NCBI RefSeq assembly: GCF_020921035.1
Contig: NC_063152.1
Coordinates: 29,573,903 to 29,637,902, forward strand
DNA: 64,000 nt
Direction: 5' to 3'
Source: Rhodamnia argentea
Lineage: Eukaryota > Streptophyta > Magnoliopsida > Myrtales > Myrtaceae
Shown: positions 46,561-56,960 of the stretch, piece after piece
Position numbering within the stretch: the first letter of the stretch is position 1
Layout: each line of letters starts with the position of its first letter
The notes under the pieces: generated by a model
What the model saw: the letters and a program-made list of their open reading frames with translations, nothing else
The model's database searches: none
What the model was told of the DNA's origin: nothing
Made by a program: the position numbers and the translations under genes

Positions 46561-48838
46561 GGAAAAATTCTAAATAAGGGCCTAAAGTGCCCTCATTTTC
46601 TCAAATAAGCTCCAAAAATAGACATTACTTTAAATAAAGGCCTGAAGTACTCAAATTGTTTCAAAAAAGGGCCCGGTCAAAGGGCATTTTTGTCCTTTAT
46701 TTGTTGAGCTTTTTTTTCTTTTTGCCGTTTCTTTTCTTTTTTTTTTCTTTTTTTTTTCTTTTTCTTTTTTCTCCACTCCCTTCCCCTCCCATCCCATCGC
46801 CATGTCGGCGCCACGCTACTTGCGAACTCTATTTTAATCTTTTATTATACATAATATTAGAAGACGCATGCGGAAGCTTAATAAATTAAAAACATTTGGC
46901 GGCTATACATCAAATACAATTGCACATAAAAACACGAGGCAAGCACAACACTTAGAAGGTATGGCCTTCTACTCATAGGGTTCACTGCTTGTCACACATT
47001 ATCAACAAGATCATTCATAGCAAAAACAATTGATTTTATATAAATAATTGATCGTTCTGTGCATCATCTTCTTTAAACAAACCAAACAAATACACTAAGA
47101 GGATTTCAAAAGTTATTGTCTATTCTAGAGTATTATCCACCGTTTTCATCGGCAAGCTCTATCGCCATCATTCATGTCCACTACTTCTCAAATGGGATGC
47201 TTATCTAGAAAAAAAAAAAAAAGGTTCAATCAACGGGATGAGTCGAAGCTCAATGAGTGGGAACTTTCTAAGACTATCAACTAAACTATCTATTCGTCAC
47301 ATGATTAAACCAAGACCACAACACGCAACCACACATACGACACTAAGCATGTCACAAGCAACCCGCGGCCTCAAGCTGAACACCCACAAACAAGATTGCT
47401 CAAATTCTCACCATCTCAATGACAAACAAGATGACCAGCGCATAGCTCTTGACTACCCAAAGCCACACGATCATAATTCGGCAAGCAGAACCCACATGCA
47501 AAGCAAATCTCATCGTCATACAACCGAACCTCACTTTGGCATTCCCAAAAACAAACAGTGTCACTGCGCCCAATTAGTGGACAAACAGCTAATCTAGTGG
47601 AAAGGATTAGAAGTTCAACCTGCCTCTAGTCTAACGTTCGAGGAAATGGAACTCTAGTCAACGTCAGAACAAGCTCTGATTGTTTCTTCCTCCCTTAGTT
47701 CACGTCTAAAGACTCATTCGCTGTCCCACTCCAATTCACTTCAAATTGATGACAAACAAAGCGATCACGCCTTAGAATCAGCTTATCCAGGACCTAAGGA
47801 TACTAGATCAAGCGATGGATCTTCCATATCTTCCCCGACATGCGAACTGATTTTTTCTTCTTCATACCCATTTTTCAAAGTCAACGATCCTCACCATAAC
47901 GAAAGTCCATCTAACCGTCTAGAGGTAAGGTGAGATGAGCACTTGGCTTAGGGTCGCCCACGAAGAAAACGAAAGTCGAGTCGCCGTTCGAACGAGCCAA
48001 ATCGACACTTTCTTCCTTGACGGGTCACGCGCGAGGAGCACCGACGGAGGGGGAGCAAGCGATGTTGAGGTGCTGAATATAGGGCCTAGAGGAGTTCGTG
48101 GAACCGCCATCGCCTGGTGGTATCGCCGACCAAGCAACAGGGAGCGAGAGAGAGCATTAGCAAAGAAGAAAATGAAGAGGAAGAAGAAGAAAGAGAGAGT
48201 CAGTAGGGACGGCTAGTCTGTTCTTGGGGCTTCGCGGTCCGTTTCCGAAATAATTCTGCGCCGAACTGTTACTACACGCATCAAAACAATTATAAATCAC
48301 CAGTGGTTCGTCTAATAATATCGTGCCCGACTACTTCATTTAACCAATGTAACCCACTGCACAAGAATTTAATGCCCCAAGTTCACATTTGCCACTAATC
48401 CAAGCCCAACATTACCTATTCTGCTTATAATCCAACTAGTGAGAATTCAGGTCTTCACATGTTGGCCTCAGATGCTCGCGTAGGCCGGTGTCGAGCTAGG
48501 GCCCCCTCTCCAGCGTCGGCCTAGGGAAGTCCTCGCTTGGGCTAGCGAGGCCACCCTCGCCTGGGCCGGCTCGGGCGATGGTTGCCCTTGCCTGCCCTCG
48601 CCTGAGGTTGGCGATGGCCTGGGAAGGGAAGGGAAGGGAAACGGAGGAGAGGGGAGAAAAAAAAAAGAGAAGAAATGGATAAAAGAAAAATAGGAAAAAG
48701 AAAAAAAAATCGAAAAAGTAAAGAACGAAAATACCATTCAACCAGATCCTTCTTTGAAATAATTTAAGTATTTCATGCCCTTATTCGAAAAAATGAGGAT
48801 ATTTTATTCCTTTATTAGGAATTTTTTCAAAGGTTTAT
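46561..48838. mobile_element. TAAATAAGGG-end transposon nested in the previous element
   Basis: Ends are GGAAAAATTCTAAATAAGGG and, on the right read inward, GAAAAAATTCCTAATAAAGG. The flanks AAAGGGTTTA (46551-46560) and AAAGGTTTA (48839-48847) repeat the target, 9 bp as for Mutator-like elements. Pyrimidine arm at about 46705-46785, purine arm at about 48590-48715 and a GC-rich core at about 48480-48600. About 1.66 kb of unrelated sequence (46804-48464) interrupts it. Confidence 0.75.
46804..48464 (-). mobile_element. Unclassified insertion, possibly a solo LTR
   Basis: Unlike its host element in composition. The flanks CATGTCGGC and CATGTTGGC differ at one of nine bases. Read on the minus strand it runs from GTGAAGACCTGAATTC and holds a CT-rich stretch near 48130-48210. 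It has no recognisable protein. An LTR usually gives a 5-bp duplication, and no inverted ends were seen, so the class stays open. Confidence 0.4.
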
Positions 48839-48919
48839 GACTAAATTAGCTAAAAATTAAAAGGTTTGGGGTTGAATTAGAATTTCTTGATAATTTTCTC
48901 AAAAAGAAATTACCGTAAA

Positions 48920-49536
48920 GAAATCATAATTCGAAAACGTTAAACAACACTAGCTGTTCGGATGAGAATTCTCACTAAGTCATCTGATTACTGCTGACCC
49001 ACCTGTCTCGATTTGTCAAAGTAACACCTACAGAAAGATTCAGAAAACTTGAATGCTAGTGTTCATAGATTTCTAATGAACCTAAATAATTTATTGCTAA
49101 GCGCTCAAAATGTGTACTTTGAACTCAGAGCAATCAAAACAAACCACCGCGCCAGAGTCAATTCCAATTCAGGTGGTTGAATCATTGAGAACCTGACTAC
49201 TTCCTGTTTGTTCTCTTCTCACCCACCACCTTTCTCTATTGAGAATCAAACGGAATTAAGGAAAATTAAGGCTGCAGCAAAAGATAGTTGCAACAAGTGG
49301 GAACATTATGAATTCCAGAAGAGTTGATCACCAAAATGCCACCGGCTAATCACCCTTCGCGCCGATTTGTCCTCGTGTTCAATCACCCCACCTCGTGCGG
49401 ATAAATTATGCTCCTGCTAAATGAAGCGCTCTTGTTGAGTACGTCGCGGCTTTTTCTTGTATCAGACCATCAACACATCTCTGCGGTACCCCCAGAAACC
49501 TCGGTGACATTGGCTTCATCTTTTCTGGATTCAGCA
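48920..49536. other. Spacer and permease 3' flank
   Basis: No gene seen. The part near 49455-49536 encodes, on the minus strand, the former C-terminus of the permease (AEMC-stop). Confidence 0.5.
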
Positions 49537-51146
49537 TCATCTAAGTAATGCTGATATTCGACCAAAAAAAAAAAAGTAATGCCGATAGATGTAGGAAATG
49601 AATCCCCAGATTGCCAGAATCATTGCCATCACCTTAATCCCGTCCATCTTGTCATGAAAGAATAGCACCGCAAGAATCGGAACAACCGGCAATGCCAAGG
49701 TACTGATTACGTTGGAAAACAGTGACGACACCTCGAAAATCAGCCCGAGCAGACCCACCGAGGAGATCTGCCATGTCAGCGCCGTCCAAATTAATGACAT
49801 CAAGTACGACACTCTTCCCTCCTCGTATGCCTTCATCTCGCCGCCTAGTTTCCTCCACTCTCCGCTCAAGAAAAGCCCAACAACGCAGGAGCAAGTCGCC
49901 ACGAATGATGGGTATATTTGCATATCCAGCACAGCAGAAAACGTTTCTCTTTTGATCACTTTTTCGAAGGAAAGCTGAGCTAATGAAAGGTACAATGAAT
50001 ATGTGGCGGACGCTCCCGGGGTACACAGGAATCCGATCACGTACTTCGCTCTCGAGGTCTTTGTGGTGTCAGAGTCCGAGTGAACCGCAAGGAGCGAGGC
50101 TGACACAGTGAGCAGAACGAGGGAATTGAGAATGAATGGGGTGAACTTTTGGGAGTTTAGGAAGAAGGAAAAGAGTGCATTGAAGGCCAATTGAGTTGCA
50201 CACAAGATAGAGTAAGTAGAAACGGGAAGATAGAGCAGACCGTATGAGTACATCAGGTTGTCACCAGTCAAGAGCAGGCCAAAGGCGAGGTAGAGGAGAG
50301 CTAAGGAAGAGAGCTTTGGTTTGGTTGGAGATCGAGTACTTGTAGGCCTGTTTGAATTGGAGAACACTGGTGTGTTGAAAATTAGAAGAGGTATGAGAAT
50401 CTGTTACAGTATTAGAAAAAGGATACCGACAATATGCAATGGAGTACGTTTATTCCTTACTACTCAAAAAAAACTTACAACAGATGCTCCATTTAAAGAG
50501 CTCATACCCAACGGTTAATAAAGAAAGTGCATCCACAAACTCCTAAAAAACAGCAACTGTGTAGAAACCTCCTATTGACTTGGTAAAACACAAAGCCATG
50601 TTCAGCACCACTAAAACAAACTCCTAATAACTAGGACACTAAACAACTGATTATTCTACTAAAATAAAATAATAAAATAAATAAACATGGTCCACGTGAC
50701 TCAACAGAATCGGGAAGCCAGCAGATTGAACAAAAGTGGCCATCCATTTGCTATTACCGCCTTTGTCGTAATACAGTCTGCCTAAAAGGGTCGCCGCGGA
50801 TTGGCCGGAGAGGAGGAAGACGATGTAGGCGGCGACCCGTATCAGCCATTTGTAACTTCTGGTCCTTGGATGCTGAAGGTCATGATTGTCCACATCCACA
50901 ACAGGGTCTTCTCCATTCGATTTCGGTTCTCTGCGCTCCTCTCAAAGAACCAGTAAGAAAAAAGAAGTAAGAATTTGCAGAGTCAATTTGGGTGCATTAA
51001 AATCGGGTGACAGGATGAGAATATCCCCAAAATACATCATGCATTCAAGATCGATTCGAAATTCTCAAATTGCTGTACATTATTAGCAAGCTTTTGCTCA
51101 GTGACTGACCTCCAGTTTGCAGTTGCAGCTCTCTTGCAGTCTCCAT
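49537..51146 (-). CDS. Purine permease (PUP family) with an altered C-terminus
   Basis: Three exons: 51110-51146, about 50696-50940, and 49537-50400. Exon 1 reads METARELQLQTG; exon 2 holds LSGQSAATLLGRLYYDKGGNSKWMATFVQSAGFPIL; exon 3 holds LLTGDNLMYSYGLLYLPVSTYS, CATQLAFNALFSFFLNSQKFTP and LFFHDKMDGIKV. Those phrases and about ten hydrophobic segments identify the plant PUP family of the drug/metabolite transporter superfamily. These carry purines, cytokinins or alkaloids at the plasma membrane; the substrate here is unknown. The predicted length is about 381 residues. The exon 2 donor is the weakest point. The C-terminus runs IYRHYFFFFGRISALLR because of a small insertion at 49557-49573; the family-like tail YQHYLDDAESRKDEAN lies beyond it in another frame. 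Confidence 0.87.
49543..49587 (+). mobile_element. Micro-insertion TTCGACC-A(n) in the last permease exon
   Basis: AAGTAATGCTGATA (49543-49556) and AAGTAATGCCGATA (49574-49587) flank only 17 bases, TTCGACC followed by A. The 13/14 match marks a target duplication. The insertion plus duplication shifts the permease frame at its end. Confidence 0.75.
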
Positions 51147-51485
51147 GAAGAATCATTAGAAGGACATGAAGGGCAAGATCTTTCTGTTGGATAGCTACAT
51201 GAGGCAAATTTGATTACCGCGAATAAGAAGGTTACTAGGAGCTTCAGCAACCTTTGAAAGAGACATGGAGGTTGAAAATTTGAAGACGATCACCTGTACT
51301 TTCTCTATCGCATTTGAAACTGGAAATACTCACTGTTGTGACCTCTTTATGCGACTGTTGAGGTGCCAAATTACAAGTCGAGTCCAAAGCACCAATACTT
51401 CAGTGAGGATCAGATTGAAGAAAGTCAAAATTGGCTCCTTTATAGTCTTTGAGTTCTTTTTGGAGAACAAACGCATAGACAGTGC

Positions 51486-52558
51486 TAGGGCTGTCAAAAG
51501 GGCCTGCGCCGGTCCGGCCCGAAACGGAAAATTTCCTGAATTTCGGGCCGGACCTTGGTTCTGTTTCAATAAGGGCCGGCACATTGGGGCCCCAAAAATA
51601 AAAGCCTTGGCTCTGGTCTGGTACCACTTAGAGTCTTAGACCAGGCTCGGGAATGAAAAGAAGCAGGCCGATTGAAGACTCAAGTAACCCAGGCCCAACT
51701 CTACTACTACTCATCGTCTTCTTCACCGACGTCTCCCTCCTCGCGACACCGCCCAATGTGCGGAGGTCCGCCAAGACTCTCATCACTTTCTTCCGTCCGA
51801 GTGCACGCCGGACGCCAACAGCGCGCCATCCCTCAATGCCATTGATCTTCATTGTCCCTTTGTAATTTCTTTGGTTTACTGGTGTAGACACATCTAATCT
51901 TCTCTATGAGGCCATTGATCTTCATTGTGCCTTTGTAATTTCTTTGGTTTTTATAGATCTTGGCAAGTTCTCCTGCATCTCTTGCGGGCTTTGGGTGTGG
52001 AGTATTTTCTTCAAGTTTAGGACTTTCCATTATGTTTTGAACAGTTGCCTGTGATGAAAGAGATGAGCTATTTGCAATTATAGATGAGAATTCGTGATTT
52101 ACACATAACCTCTACTACCTTCCATCCGAAGCTGCGAAAGTCGTTTCTTTGATTGATTTTTTTTTTCGATTTTTTTTTTCGTGGGCATTAAGTTTTGCAG
52201 ATGGGTTTCGATTTTACTATTTTGATTGGTTGAGGGGTTGGTCATGTGATGATTAGAAGCATAGTTCGGATGATAATCTTTGTGATTATAACATTTCAAT
52301 AGTCTTTCGGTCTATCCGATGACCCCAACTAGTAGAATTTATCTTTTTTTTTTGCAAATCCTCATCGGTGTTGTTTGTCTTTTTCACATAAGACTTACTT
52401 CACATAACTTTGATGGAAAAAAAAAAAAAAAAGAGGACCCGACCTGACCCGAATATCTTGGATGTTTATGATTCCGGTATCGGGCCGGTCCGGTCCGGTC
52501 CAAACTTGGCACTGGGTCGGGTCGGGCCTATATGAGACCCGGCCCATTGACACCCCTA
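51486..52558. mobile_element. hAT-like non-autonomous transposon upstream of the permease
   Basis: Ends read inward are TAGGGCTGTCAAAAGGGCC (left) and TAGGGGTGTCAATGGGCC (right), typical of plant hAT elements. The flanks GACAGTGC and GACAACGC agree at six of eight bases, the hAT duplication length. Subterminal sequences are rich in GGGCCGG and GGTCCGG. There is no transposase-like frame in the 1073 bp. A phrase near 51840-51890 (ATTGATCTTCATTGTSCCTTTG) is repeated at about 51912-51942. Confidence 0.78.
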
Positions 52559-52566
52559 GACAACGC

Positions 52567-53098
52567 CCCTCTATCTCGTATGTTCTGTGGAAACTTGCAG
52601 CCTTTCCCTTGAAACTATGTCTTGAATTGTCGTGCTGCGCCTACACTTGAAAATGGGTCGTGGGTTCTCCACCAAAATTGAGGGAAAGTGCGAGGAAGAT
52701 GCATGGCCAGGCCCACATGTAGGTTTTTGTAAAGTAGCAACTAGCAAGGGACAGAGATCAGAAATGACCCTGTTCTTATAAAGGCATGGCTTCGCTATGC
52801 AACAGTTCATTCCTCAATTAGTGGCTCTTTAGACACAAATGTCTCTTTGATGAAAAACTTCTAGTGAAATTTAGCTTCATTTAGCTTCCAATACTAGCAT
52901 ATGCCAAGATATTATTGAGGTAAAACCATACAGGGTTGATGTTCAAAATAGGAAAATTTATTTTCAACACGAGAAATGGAGACTTTGGCTGGCTAGAAGA
53001 AGACCAACCTTTTGGTTTCTCCAAAATTAACAGCAGTAACAACAATAGGAGAGGGAGAGATAGAGAGAGACTATCAAAGTCAAGTAGTACATTGCTGC
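52567..53098. other. Spacer downstream of the first inhibitor gene
   Basis: No gene recognised; the right part is probably 3' UTR of the minus-strand inhibitor gene. Confidence 0.4.
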
Positions 53099-53725
53099 TT
53101 AAGAAGGAATATTCAATGAAAGGAAGCGAATGATGCATCGAGCAATATCACACAGTTGAAACAGGTCATAGTTCTCCATTGTCAGTGGACAAACTTCTTC
53201 TCTCTCTTCAAACCCATCCTCACATGTTGTTGCTGCTTCCATGGCTGCACTCACCTGCATATTAGCAACCCCGTATCGCCCCACCATGAAAGCCCCAATT
53301 GCATCGACCAAGGTCTTCGATGCATCCAAGTAAAGCACCAAGCAATCCCTCAAGCAATCCAGCTGAAAAGGGTCAAGACTCCCATTACTTACCATCTTCT
53401 CTATGCTTGAGATGGTGGTGGTGGCATTTACCAGAGCCAGCTCCATGGAGATGATTCCTAGGCCTTGGAGGTTAGTGAAATGGCTCACCGGGACGGCTTG
53501 GAGAGACACCGAACAGAAGGTGTAGTTAAGGACGGGTGATTCTCGCGAGCATTTTTCGCAGGTTAGGCTGATTATGTCCATGGTTTTGGCGCTCACCGCC
53601 AAGTGGGTTGTTGCGAGGAGAGTGAGCAGGGAGAAGAGGCAGCAGCAAGATGCTCGGGAGAACAATGAGGGGTCCTGCATTTTCTCGGTCATTAGTTGAG
53701 TGGATTGGGCAATATGTTGAAGCAT
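53099..53725 (-). CDS. Pectin methylesterase / invertase inhibitor family protein
   Basis: Single exon. ATG at 53725 gives 208 residues; an internal ATG at 53680 (MQDPSLFSRASCCC) gives 193 with a better-placed signal peptide ending near HLAVSA, and I favour that. The mature part has the four-helix inhibitor pattern. An N-terminal cysteine hairpin (TCEKCSRES ... YTFC) is followed by DPFQLDCLRDCLVLYLDAS and VSAAMEAATTCEDGFEE, close to the family's usual phrases. Such proteins act in the apoplast or vacuole on pectin methylesterase or acid invertase; sequence alone does not say which. A related gene follows at 54663 on the same strand. Confidence 0.85.
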   Translation of the reverse strand: MLQHIAQSTQLMTEKMQDPSLFSRASCCCLFSLLTLLATTHLAVSAKTMDIISLTCEKCSRESPVLNYTFCSVSLQAVPVSHFTNLQGLGIISMELALVNATTTISSIEKMVSNGSLDPFQLDCLRDCLVLYLDASKTLVDAIGAFMVGRYGVANMQVSAAMEAATTCEDGFEEREEVCPLTMENYDLFQLCDIARCIIRFLSLNIPS

Positions 53726-54662
53726 TTATCAGCTTATGGACATGGAGTTTACAATTGAAGGAAGCTTCCTTAGTGTAGCAGCTTCTTGTACTCTGTACTT
53801 GAAAGAAAACAAAAAAAACTACATTACTGTTCAGAAAGGGGCAAAATTTTGCAAGACCGGTACTATAGCTTAATTGGGAATTTGAAATCACTAGCACAGA
53901 GAGACTCTTAAGTGGACTTGACTTGCATAAACTGTACTTTTATGAACCATTATCATTGGAAACCCGCACATGTAAGTTTCTAAGGCGCATAAACGGACGT
54001 TGCGTTAGGTATCCCTGGTCCGTATATAAAGATTACATTGACAGAAAAGGCTAGTCCTTACATGTTGATATTCTCGTGCTGCAGTGCAAAATACCAAGTT
54101 CATTAGAGGACTTGAGATAGTCCAAGCGAATGCTTACATCCATATCCCTTACAGCCACAAACCGAACAATTAACAGCTACCATGCTCCTTGGTCTCGTAC
54201 GTACGCAGTAATTAACTGTTACTACTAAATTACTCTTGCCTCAGACCTGGCCACAGGAGTCCATGGGTCAGAACGAAGTGGATTGCTTTGTGTTGATTCT
54301 TGTTGAATTCAAATTTGGAAAATTTGATTTTAACAGGACGGCATAAACTGCCTCTGATACGTTAAAGGTGTACATTGTAAAGTCACAGCAACTTCAGGAG
54401 AACATTCATCTGACCCTTGCTTTGGAAATTGTTTTTATCATGTAACGCCTACCAAAATATGGCAACAAAAAATCAGTATCCAGTACAGTCCTTGCACTTT
54501 GAACAATTTTCAGAAACACAGTAAGTGTTATCTTGATCAAGATGTCTAGATCTGATGATGTAGTACAATTGGAGGGGTTCGTCCTACATACGAAGGCATC
54601 ATAGATATATTTGTATGAAATTCTTTCAGAAATTATCAGCCAGAAAATGCATCCGATATCGA
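53726..54662. other. Spacer between the inhibitor genes
   Basis: No gene or repeat of note recognised; contains the promoter of the first inhibitor gene and the 3' flank of the second. Confidence 0.4.
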
Positions 54663-55211
54663 TCAATTGCAATGTAGCATTGCGATGAACGCGAGGGAAA
54701 TCGCGTTCATTTGGAAAAAAATGTCGTTCTCTTTGGTCAAAGGAGACACTAGACCTTCCCTCTCTTTAAAACCATCTTCGCAAGTGACGGCAGCATCCAT
54801 CACGGCACTTACGTCCACATTAGCTTTGTAATAATCTCTGGAACCAAAATCATCCACAACGCCTCTCAACGTAGAACAAGCATCCGAGTACAGCTCCGAG
54901 CATGCCGTCAAGCAGTCACGAGCAAAATGGCTGAGTCTTTCGTTCTGGAGGAGTTTCGATATGCAGGAACTAATCTCGGTGGCATTTGAGATGGTGAGGT
55001 TGATGGACATGAGAGCGAGATCTCCAATACTTGCAGGTTGGCTTGTCGGGTTGGCTTCAAAGCACGCGATGCAGAATCCATAGCTTATATTTGGATCGCC
55101 ATCAGCAGCTCTTCTGCAGCTCCCGTGGATGATGTCGCTGTCCCGATCATTGGCCTGTGCAAGATGGAGGAGAAGGAAAGTTAGAGCTACAAGAGGCAAG
55201 AAAGACTTCAT
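54663..55211 (-). CDS. Pectin methylesterase / invertase inhibitor family protein, second copy
   Basis: Single exon, 182 residues, start at 55211. MKSFLPLVALTFLLLHLAQA is a clear signal peptide. The mature part shows a first cysteine pair (GSCRRAADGDPNISYGFC), ARDCLTACSELYSDA and VSAVMDAAVTCEDGFKE, the typical end of the inhibitor fold. It shares layout and end motif with the gene at 53099 but little elsewhere, so the duplication is old. Extracellular inhibition of pectin methylesterase or invertase is the family role; the target enzyme is not determined. A TATA-like ATTATAAGTAT lies about 135 bp upstream, and a CTC/CTT trinucleotide repeat lies just before the ATG. Confidence 0.87.
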   Translation of the reverse strand: MKSFLPLVALTFLLLHLAQANDRDSDIIHGSCRRAADGDPNISYGFCIACFEANPTSQPASIGDLALMSINLTISNATEISSCISKLLQNERLSHFARDCLTACSELYSDACSTLRGVVDDFGSRDYYKANVDVSAVMDAAVTCEDGFKEREGLVSPLTKENDIFFQMNAISLAFIAMLHCN

Positions 55212-55229
55212 CTTGTTTTGTGTTCAATT

Positions 55230-55280
55230 TCCTCCTCCTCCTCCTCCTCCTCCTCCTCTTCTTCTTCTTCTTCTTCTTCT
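55230..55280. repeat. Trinucleotide microsatellite (CCT)n(CTT)n in the inhibitor 5' UTR
   Basis: About nine CCT units then about eight CTT units, 20-70 bp before the start codon of the minus-strand gene at 55211. On the transcript it would read as GGA/AAG repeats in the leader. Confidence 0.93.
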
Positions 55281-55349
55281 TGGTGTGGGGAAATGAAGGG
55301 AACTCTTTTGACTCTGAGAAATTAATGTGCATGGTTCGATACTTATAAT

Positions 55350-55799
55350 GAAGTGAAAAAGGCTCAGGAAATTTGGCAATTCCAAGAGCTTTTGTTCTTT
55401 CTGTTTTCTGTTGTCATCTTGTATTTGTCTGTGGAGATACGTGACTGCATTTGGTTGGGGAAGCTCAGCACGCAATCCGGGCACATGCCTCATGCACGTA
55501 TGGTGGAGGGACTATTTTAATGGAGCTTGCCATGTTTGAACCTTTTGCTAATTCAAAAGTCTAGCACATTTCATGGGCAGTTTTTCGCTTTTTCCTAGAA
55601 TGTTCTATATTATACCATGTCACAATTGGTAATTTGAGTTTACAAGAGGTCATGCCTACAATCATTAAAAGAATCTCGATTACCTATGTGATTAATTCTA
55701 GTGATCTGCCCCATCTATCAGTTCAATTTTATATAGTCACATCAACTTAAACTGTTTTTTTTTTGTGGTAAGTTACTTAAACTTAAATTGTTTTTCATG
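55350..55799. other. Promoter-side spacer of the second inhibitor gene
   Basis: No gene seen. A poly-T tract with an imperfect flanking repeat (ACTTAAACTG / ACTTAAATTG) lies near 55745-55790. TTTTTCATG at 55791-55799 is the left target duplication of the next element. Confidence 0.4.
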
Positions 55800-56431
55800 G
55801 ACACAATTACCAAAAAAATCATAAACATATTATTTTTGTGTCAATTTAGTATTAAACTTTTTAATTTTAACAGTTGAGTCCTAAACTTTTTGACAATTTG
55901 CCAATATAGTAATTCTGACTAATTTTGACTAATAATTGTTAACATAGATGTCGACCGTCCTATATGACGCGGTTGGCGTTAATGTAAATAATTTTTATTT
56001 ATTTCCTTTTTCTTGTCCTTTTCTTTTCTCTTTTTTTTCCCTTTTTCCTTGTGACCTACGGCAAGGGCTGCACTCACCAACCGCAAGTGAGGGTCGCCCT
56101 CGCAGCCACAAACGATCCTTGGCGAGGATGGCCCTCACTTGTGGCTAGCCGAAAAAGTCAAAGGAAGGAAAACGGAAAGAAAAAAGAAAAGAAAAAAAAT
56201 TTAAAAAATTGAAATTTTTGAAATTTGAAAAATTACAGAAATTGTCCATGTCAGCATTGGCCGTATCATGTAGGATGACCGATGTCCATGTCAGCAATTT
56301 TCAGTCAAAATTGACCGAAATGATTACATTAACAAATTTTCGAAAAGTTGAGGACTCATGGCCTAATTGAAATGTTTAGAATTAAATTGGCATAAGTACA
56401 ATTGGTTTTAAACATTTTTTGCAATTTTCCC
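55800..56431. mobile_element. AATTACCAAAAAA-end transposon with 9-bp duplication
   Basis: The left end is GACACAATTACCAAAAAAATC and the right end read inward is GGGAAAATTGCAAAAAATG. TTTTTCATG occurs perfectly at 55791-55799 and 56432-56440. Pyrimidine arm, GC-rich core (about 56050-56150) and purine arm are in the usual order. Non-coding. Confidence 0.83.
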
Positions 56432-56440
56432 TTTTTCATG

Positions 56441-56960
56441 TACCGTGTGTGTTATCTACTAATTAATTATGAGGTCCCTAACCAGCATCATCTCTATGCC
56501 TCATCCTGAAAGTGTCTTTTCACTATCTTATGAAGCTCCGTAATGGAGTTTTCCTATGGTCCTAAGCAAACCCCACGTATGTTTCTTTTCGTATTCTCTT
56601 GTCGTTATCGTTAATGTTATCTAGACAAATAGGCCATCATCAAATATAATCTAACATTGCAAGTGCACATTAGTCTCCATGGCTAGATTCATTCTTAACT
56701 CGGCCATCCTTTTTGCATGTGGAGTATTGTTGCCACTTTAGACTATCTGCCCAAGCAGCAATCCTAAAGCATGGTTGCACATGCTCCTTCCTATCATTGA
56801 AATGTTGCTCTCCCTTCCTTTTGTTTCTTTAGGAGTATAGTCAAAATAGGGATCATCAACATAAACAGTTCCATAATTTATACATGCAACCTAGCGTTCT
56901 ATACATCTTATAGCAATCACAAATTCGTGGTCGAAATAATTGGTACATATGGTTGAAATG
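56441..56960. other. Spacer between two transposons
   Basis: No gene recognised. Confidence 0.4.

Larger units (their letters stand above)
45864..48910. mobile_element. AATTACCAAAAAA-end transposon, split by a nested element
   Basis: The left part, 45864-46560, starts GGGAAATTACCAAAAATG and has its own GC-rich core (about 46155-46365). The right part, 48839-48910, ends in the matching AGAATTTCTTGATAATTTTC. The join is explained by the element at 46561-48838. Same family as 32707, 55800 and 56961. The flanks are poly-A rich, so the target duplication is not certain. Confidence 0.7.

Noticed and set aside
55745-55790. Poly-T tract with imperfect flanking repeat, a possible further micro-insertion
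   Set aside because: The bases next to the tract (GTGGTAAGT) do not match the TTCGACC core and the flanks differ; it could be chance in AT-rich DNA.
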